Shown: positions 32,070 through 34,386 of the stretch, piece by piece
How the letters are laid out: every line of letters begins with the position of its first letter
Numbering within the stretch: position 1 is the stretch's first letter
Source of the DNA: an uncultured Muribaculaceae bacterium
GTDB lineage: Bacteria; Bacteroidota; Bacteroidia; Bacteroidales; Muribaculaceae
Reading direction: 5' to 3'
NCBI GenBank assembly: GCA_910586975.1
Contig: CAJUKX010000028.1
Span: 1 to 34,386, forward strand
Length of the DNA stretch: 34,386 bases
The notes under the pieces: model-generated
Seen by the model: the letters and a program-made list of their open reading frames with translations, nothing else
Database searches by the model: none
Told to the model about the DNA's origin: nothing
Made by a program: the position numbers and the translations under genes

Positions 32070-32166
32070 TGAAAAATATTTTTGAGGTGTTTTTAATTGC
32101 TGAATAGTTGAAAAAGTCAATTGCGAACCGTCCTTCACAAAAGAATCCGCAAGGATAACTCAGATA

Positions 32167-32174
32167 CAAATATA
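32167..32174 (-). promoter_or_regulatory. Possible -7 box of the ypfJ gene
   Basis: TATATTTG on the minus strand. TTTG at 32191-32194 is only 16 bp away, shorter than usual. The predicted start near 32164 gives a leader of about 95 nt. Confidence 0.4.
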
Positions 32175-32278
32175 ACGCATTTCGACCATACAAAATCTAA
32201 GACTCACTCAAAAAAACGCAAAAAAATTAAAACGTGAATTACCAATCAGATGATATAAATTATTTTTACACTGATTAC

Positions 32279-33193
32279 TTATAATTTTGAAATCATTTCG
32301 CTGCCGGTCATCACATCCATCTTCGAGAAAGCGAAGAGTTTCTTGCCGAGGTCTTTCAATGAAGCTCCGATATGGTAGACGTCCTCGTCAATTATCATGA
32401 AGCGGTCGTGGGCTTTCTGATAGCTATGCAGGGTTACGCCCGGATATTGGGCATTGTGGGCAGTGACATCTTGTCGCAGTTGTCGGGATATTTGCCCGTC
32501 ATAAATATCGACTGTCACACCGGCTTTTCGTTTTGAGAGCTGGAGCAGAACAGAGTCGTCTATATAGTTGTCGATGATGACTATTCTATCCTTAGCTTTG
32601 CGGATGAGGTCGGCAACAAATACGTAAGCATCAAAGATTTGGCCTTGGAAGAAAATGCCTTCCTTGGGCTTTTTGTCTTTTCCGAGTTTATCAAGAATAG
32701 CATCCACTTTCTCGTCAGTTTTCAACTGCTTCATCTCAAGTCGTTCCATACGTTGAAATATTGAGGCATTGTTCATGAGGAAATTTCTCATTGCAACAAA
32801 AGCTTCAATAATACGGATGCTTGTGTGGATTGCAGTCTCGCTCTTCAACACAGCAGACAGCATCGCAACTCCTTGTTCTGTGAAAACATACGGATTGGAT
32901 GTGGAATGTTTCAGTGCATTGAACCGGTCACAATTTGTGACCAGTTCATCTTTCTCGTTATTGGACAACTGAAATCTAAAGCTTTCCGGGAAGCGTTCGA
33001 TATTACGTTTGACTGCTTGATTAAGTACTTTTGTATCAACTTGATAAAGCTCAGCTAAATCCCTGTCAACCATCACTTGAAGACCTCTGATTGTCAGAAT
33101 TCGATTCTCAATAGATATTGTTGCAGGGTTGTCGCAATTTGCGACCACCTCCATGTTAGCGTCGGCCTTAATACTGCTCTTGTGTTTTTTCAT
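32279..33193 (-). CDS. ORF6N-domain protein fused to a PLD-like C-terminal domain
   Basis: The 304-aa protein starts with an ORF6N DNA-binding domain (about 28-150): IRGLQVMVDRDLAELYQVDT, KVLNQAVKRNIERFPESFRF, then NPYVFTEQGVAMLSAVL. A coiled-coil linker (about 150-185, MERLEMKQLKTDEKVDAIL) leads to a C-terminal region (about 200-300) resembling phospholipase D-like folds: IDNYIDDSVLLQLSKRKAGV and HDRFMIIDEDVYHIGASLKD. The HKD motif is altered, HxR in place of HxK. ORF6N domains occur in phage and plasmid proteins, so this is probably of mobile origin. A -7-like box ends 3 nt before the ATG, which would make the mRNA leaderless; MEVVANCDN, further in, is another start. Confidence 0.78.
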   Translation of the reverse strand: MKKHKSSIKADANMEVVANCDNPATISIENRILTIRGLQVMVDRDLAELYQVDTKVLNQAVKRNIERFPESFRFQLSNNEKDELVTNCDRFNALKHSTSNPYVFTEQGVAMLSAVLKSETAIHTSIRIIEAFVAMRNFLMNNASIFQRMERLEMKQLKTDEKVDAILDKLGKDKKPKEGIFFQGQIFDAYVFVADLIRKAKDRIVIIDNYIDDSVLLQLSKRKAGVTVDIYDGQISRQLRQDVTAHNAQYPGVTLHSYQKAHDRFMIIDEDVYHIGASLKDLGKKLFAFSKMDVMTGSEMISKL

Positions 33194-33196
33194 GTG

Positions 33197-33204
33197 CAAA
33201 TATA
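33197..33204 (-). promoter_or_regulatory. -7-like box next to the ORF6N start codon
   Basis: TATATTTG on the minus strand is followed by CAC and the ATG. With the usual geometry transcription would start on or next to the A of ATG. No -33 TTTG is evident, so it may be a coincidence. Confidence 0.35.
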
Positions 33205-33238
33205 ATCATTTGAAGACGGTAAGTGGAATGCACGCAGT

Positions 33239-34045
33239 TCAATCAATATCTTCCCATTCATCGGGGATTTCGCTTAATTCCTCATTTACGAACTCAATGT
33301 CAAACAAGCGGTCGTCAACAAATGCTTCCAACATATCGCGATCCTCAAATCCAAATGCCTGCATCAACTGCGATATATCAGATTTATCCGGTTGTTGCGG
33401 ATTCTCTTGAAAGGCGCGAAGAGTTGTGTAAAGATACGGAGGATAACCATCAAATGCCTGAAGTTCACTCTTGTATTTTCGACACTCGGCAACTTCGCCA
33501 TGGCGTTCAATCACATCGCTTACCGATATGTTGAAAACCCAGTCAAGCCTGAAGTCATATACATATACCAACTTATCACCCTTATTAGCGAGAAAAGCGG
33601 TGAGTGGTGTCTGGTCTGCATCAAATGTGCAGTCTTCCAAGCCAAACGAAAAAGGATCGGTTCTTTTAATTCCTATCGTAAGGCCACGATCATAAGGCTT
33701 TCTCCCGAATTTCCAAAGATGGCAATTATCCAATCCTGTAACAGTCTGAATGATATAATGCAATTGAGTAAAGTTGAAATCGGCAGGTACAAGCACCTCT
33801 CTCCACATAGGCGGTTTGGTTACATCGCGCAACTGAATTTTAATTTTCAAAGTTTTTTCATCAGCATCAAGCATTGGGAGGTAGTCGAATTCATGATCAT
33901 CCTCCATTTCCCTGTTAAGATAATCAAGAGTTTTTTGAAAATTTCCGCCGTTTAGAAACCGGGCATACTCCTCCGCCGATATCCCCTTGGCAGCCATGAT
34001 AGCCATCAGGATTTCCTTATCATTATTCACATTAAAATCATTCAT
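33239..34045 (-). CDS. pRiA4b ORF-3-like family protein
   Basis: The 268-aa cytoplasmic protein contains the core of the plasmid pRiA4b ORF-3 family (PF07929) at about 75-200: KIKIQLRDVTKPPMWREVLV, PADFNFTQLHYIIQTVTGLD, and CHLWKF, ending in KLVYVYDFRLDWVFNISV. Its function is unknown; relatives are common on plasmids and in accessory regions. The N-terminal 65 residues and the acidic C-terminus (EFVNEELSEIPDEWEDID) are outside the core. It lies 45 nt before the ORF6N gene, probably co-transcribed. The frame begins at a TTG at 34051, but the ATG at 34045 follows the promoter geometry. Confidence 0.8.
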   Translation of the reverse strand: MNDFNVNNDKEILMAIMAAKGISAEEYARFLNGGNFQKTLDYLNREMEDDHEFDYLPMLDADEKTLKIKIQLRDVTKPPMWREVLVPADFNFTQLHYIIQTVTGLDNCHLWKFGRKPYDRGLTIGIKRTDPFSFGLEDCTFDADQTPLTAFLANKGDKLVYVYDFRLDWVFNISVSDVIERHGEVAECRKYKSELQAFDGYPPYLYTTLRAFQENPQQPDKSDISQLMQAFGFEDRDMLEAFVDDRLFDIEFVNEELSEIPDEWEDID

Positions 34046-34048
34046 GCA

Positions 34049-34080
34049 CAAATTTAAGATTAATTATTGAGATATACAAG
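34049..34080 (-). promoter_or_regulatory. Promoter of the pRiA4b-like gene, likely giving a leaderless mRNA
   Basis: On the minus strand CTTG (34077-34080) and TAAATTTG (34049-34056) are 20 bp apart. The -7 box is followed by three bases (TGC) and then the ATG at 34045. Confidence 0.5.
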
Positions 34081-34153
34081 ATGACATCCATGTCAAGGTC
34101 TGTAACATGGTAAAATACAAACGGGGATTTTATCAATCACTTACCTAAAACAC

Positions 34154-34198
34154 AAAAAAACAATCGGACAAACAAACTCAGGGCTGTTTATCCGATTG
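34154..34198 (-). terminator. Intrinsic terminator of an upstream minus-strand transcript
   Basis: CAATCGGACAAAC (34161-34173) pairs with GTTTATCCGATTG (34186-34198), 13 bp with one G-T. Read on the minus strand, the stem is followed by seven T residues (34160-34154). It terminates whatever enters the window from the right edge. Confidence 0.8.
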
Positions 34199-34228
34199 AT
34201 TGTCTCTTATTTACAAACTGTCAGTGGC

Positions 34229-34261
34229 TTAATATTCCTCCTCGTTGAAGAAATTATTCAT
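34229..34261 (-). other. Very short ORF or C-terminal remnant before the terminator
   Basis: ATG to TAA encodes MNNFFNEEEY, which reads like a real C-terminus. In the same frame a TGA lies 9 nt upstream (34271-34273), and beyond it the frame is open to the window edge. A TATGTTTG box (34304-34311, minus strand) could start a short transcript. It may be the tail of a decayed gene, a leader peptide, or chance. Nothing else was identified in 34199-34386. Confidence 0.25.
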
Positions 34262-34386
34262 GCCGTCATATCAGTGAGTCAGGTGATTATTGATGACTGT
34301 AGTCAAACATATTTGTCTATCTGTGTCAACACCTGTCACTTGGTCAAACAAAAACTGGTGTTTTGGCAAAACATTGGCAAAATAAA

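Overview
The window looks like a chromosomal piece of a gut Bacteroidales, most likely of the Muribaculaceae or a close relative (inference). The signs are promoters of the Bacteroidetes type (TTTG, about 20 bp, then TAnnTTTG), no Shine-Dalgarno sequences, secreted proteins with a C-terminal sorting-like domain, a BspA-type leucine-rich protein, a C10 protease, glycan-degrading enzymes, and mixed GC (about 50% in housekeeping genes, clearly lower in 4.1-5.9 kb and 32.2-34.4 kb). No rRNA or CRISPR array was seen.

Layout. 1-160: 3' end of a tRNA-Asn, a terminator and six 9-bp tandem repeats. 0.26-8.4 kb: three large surface or secreted proteins: a C10 protease with six BIG2 domains, a BspA-like LRR protein, and a choice-of-anchor-like protein. 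8.6-13.4 kb: an operon-like run of secreted endonuclease I, a GH3-family ligase and alkaline phosphatase, which together could scavenge nucleic acid phosphate. 13.8-15.6 kb: a holin-like protein, an AraC regulator and a possible 29-aa peptide gene. 15.6-17.4 kb: a two-gene operon of an SMC/OLD-type ATPase and a 191-aa protein with a possible PD-(D/E)XK motif, a candidate defence pair. 17.5-23.5 kb: a membrane acyltransferase, then rlmL-like methylase, purD, a membrane protein and pdxB in one run. 23.9-26.9 kb: a GH29 fucosidase facing an AraC regulator, with a shared 21-bp upstream site. 27.1-31.1 kb: a small membrane protein, yjjP/yjjB exporter halves, a LysR regulator and a PL9-like pectate lyase. 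31.2-34.4 kb: a YpfJ-like zinc protease, then two AT-rich accessory genes (ORF6N plus PLD-like; pRiA4b ORF-3 family).

The most unusual signal is a family of long nested inverted repeats of about 265 bp in four intergenic gaps (3.9, 13.4, 23.5 and 25.6 kb). Each full copy has an outer stem of about 45-50 bp enclosing two CCGGG hairpins and a long central hairpin. Two outer-arm types and two central-hairpin types are combined in different ways, and short hairpin units within them show compensating base changes. They look like REP/REPIN-type or MITE-type mobile repeats.

All calls come from reading the sequence; no database search was possible. Functions rest on family motifs, and regulatory calls rest on motif position.
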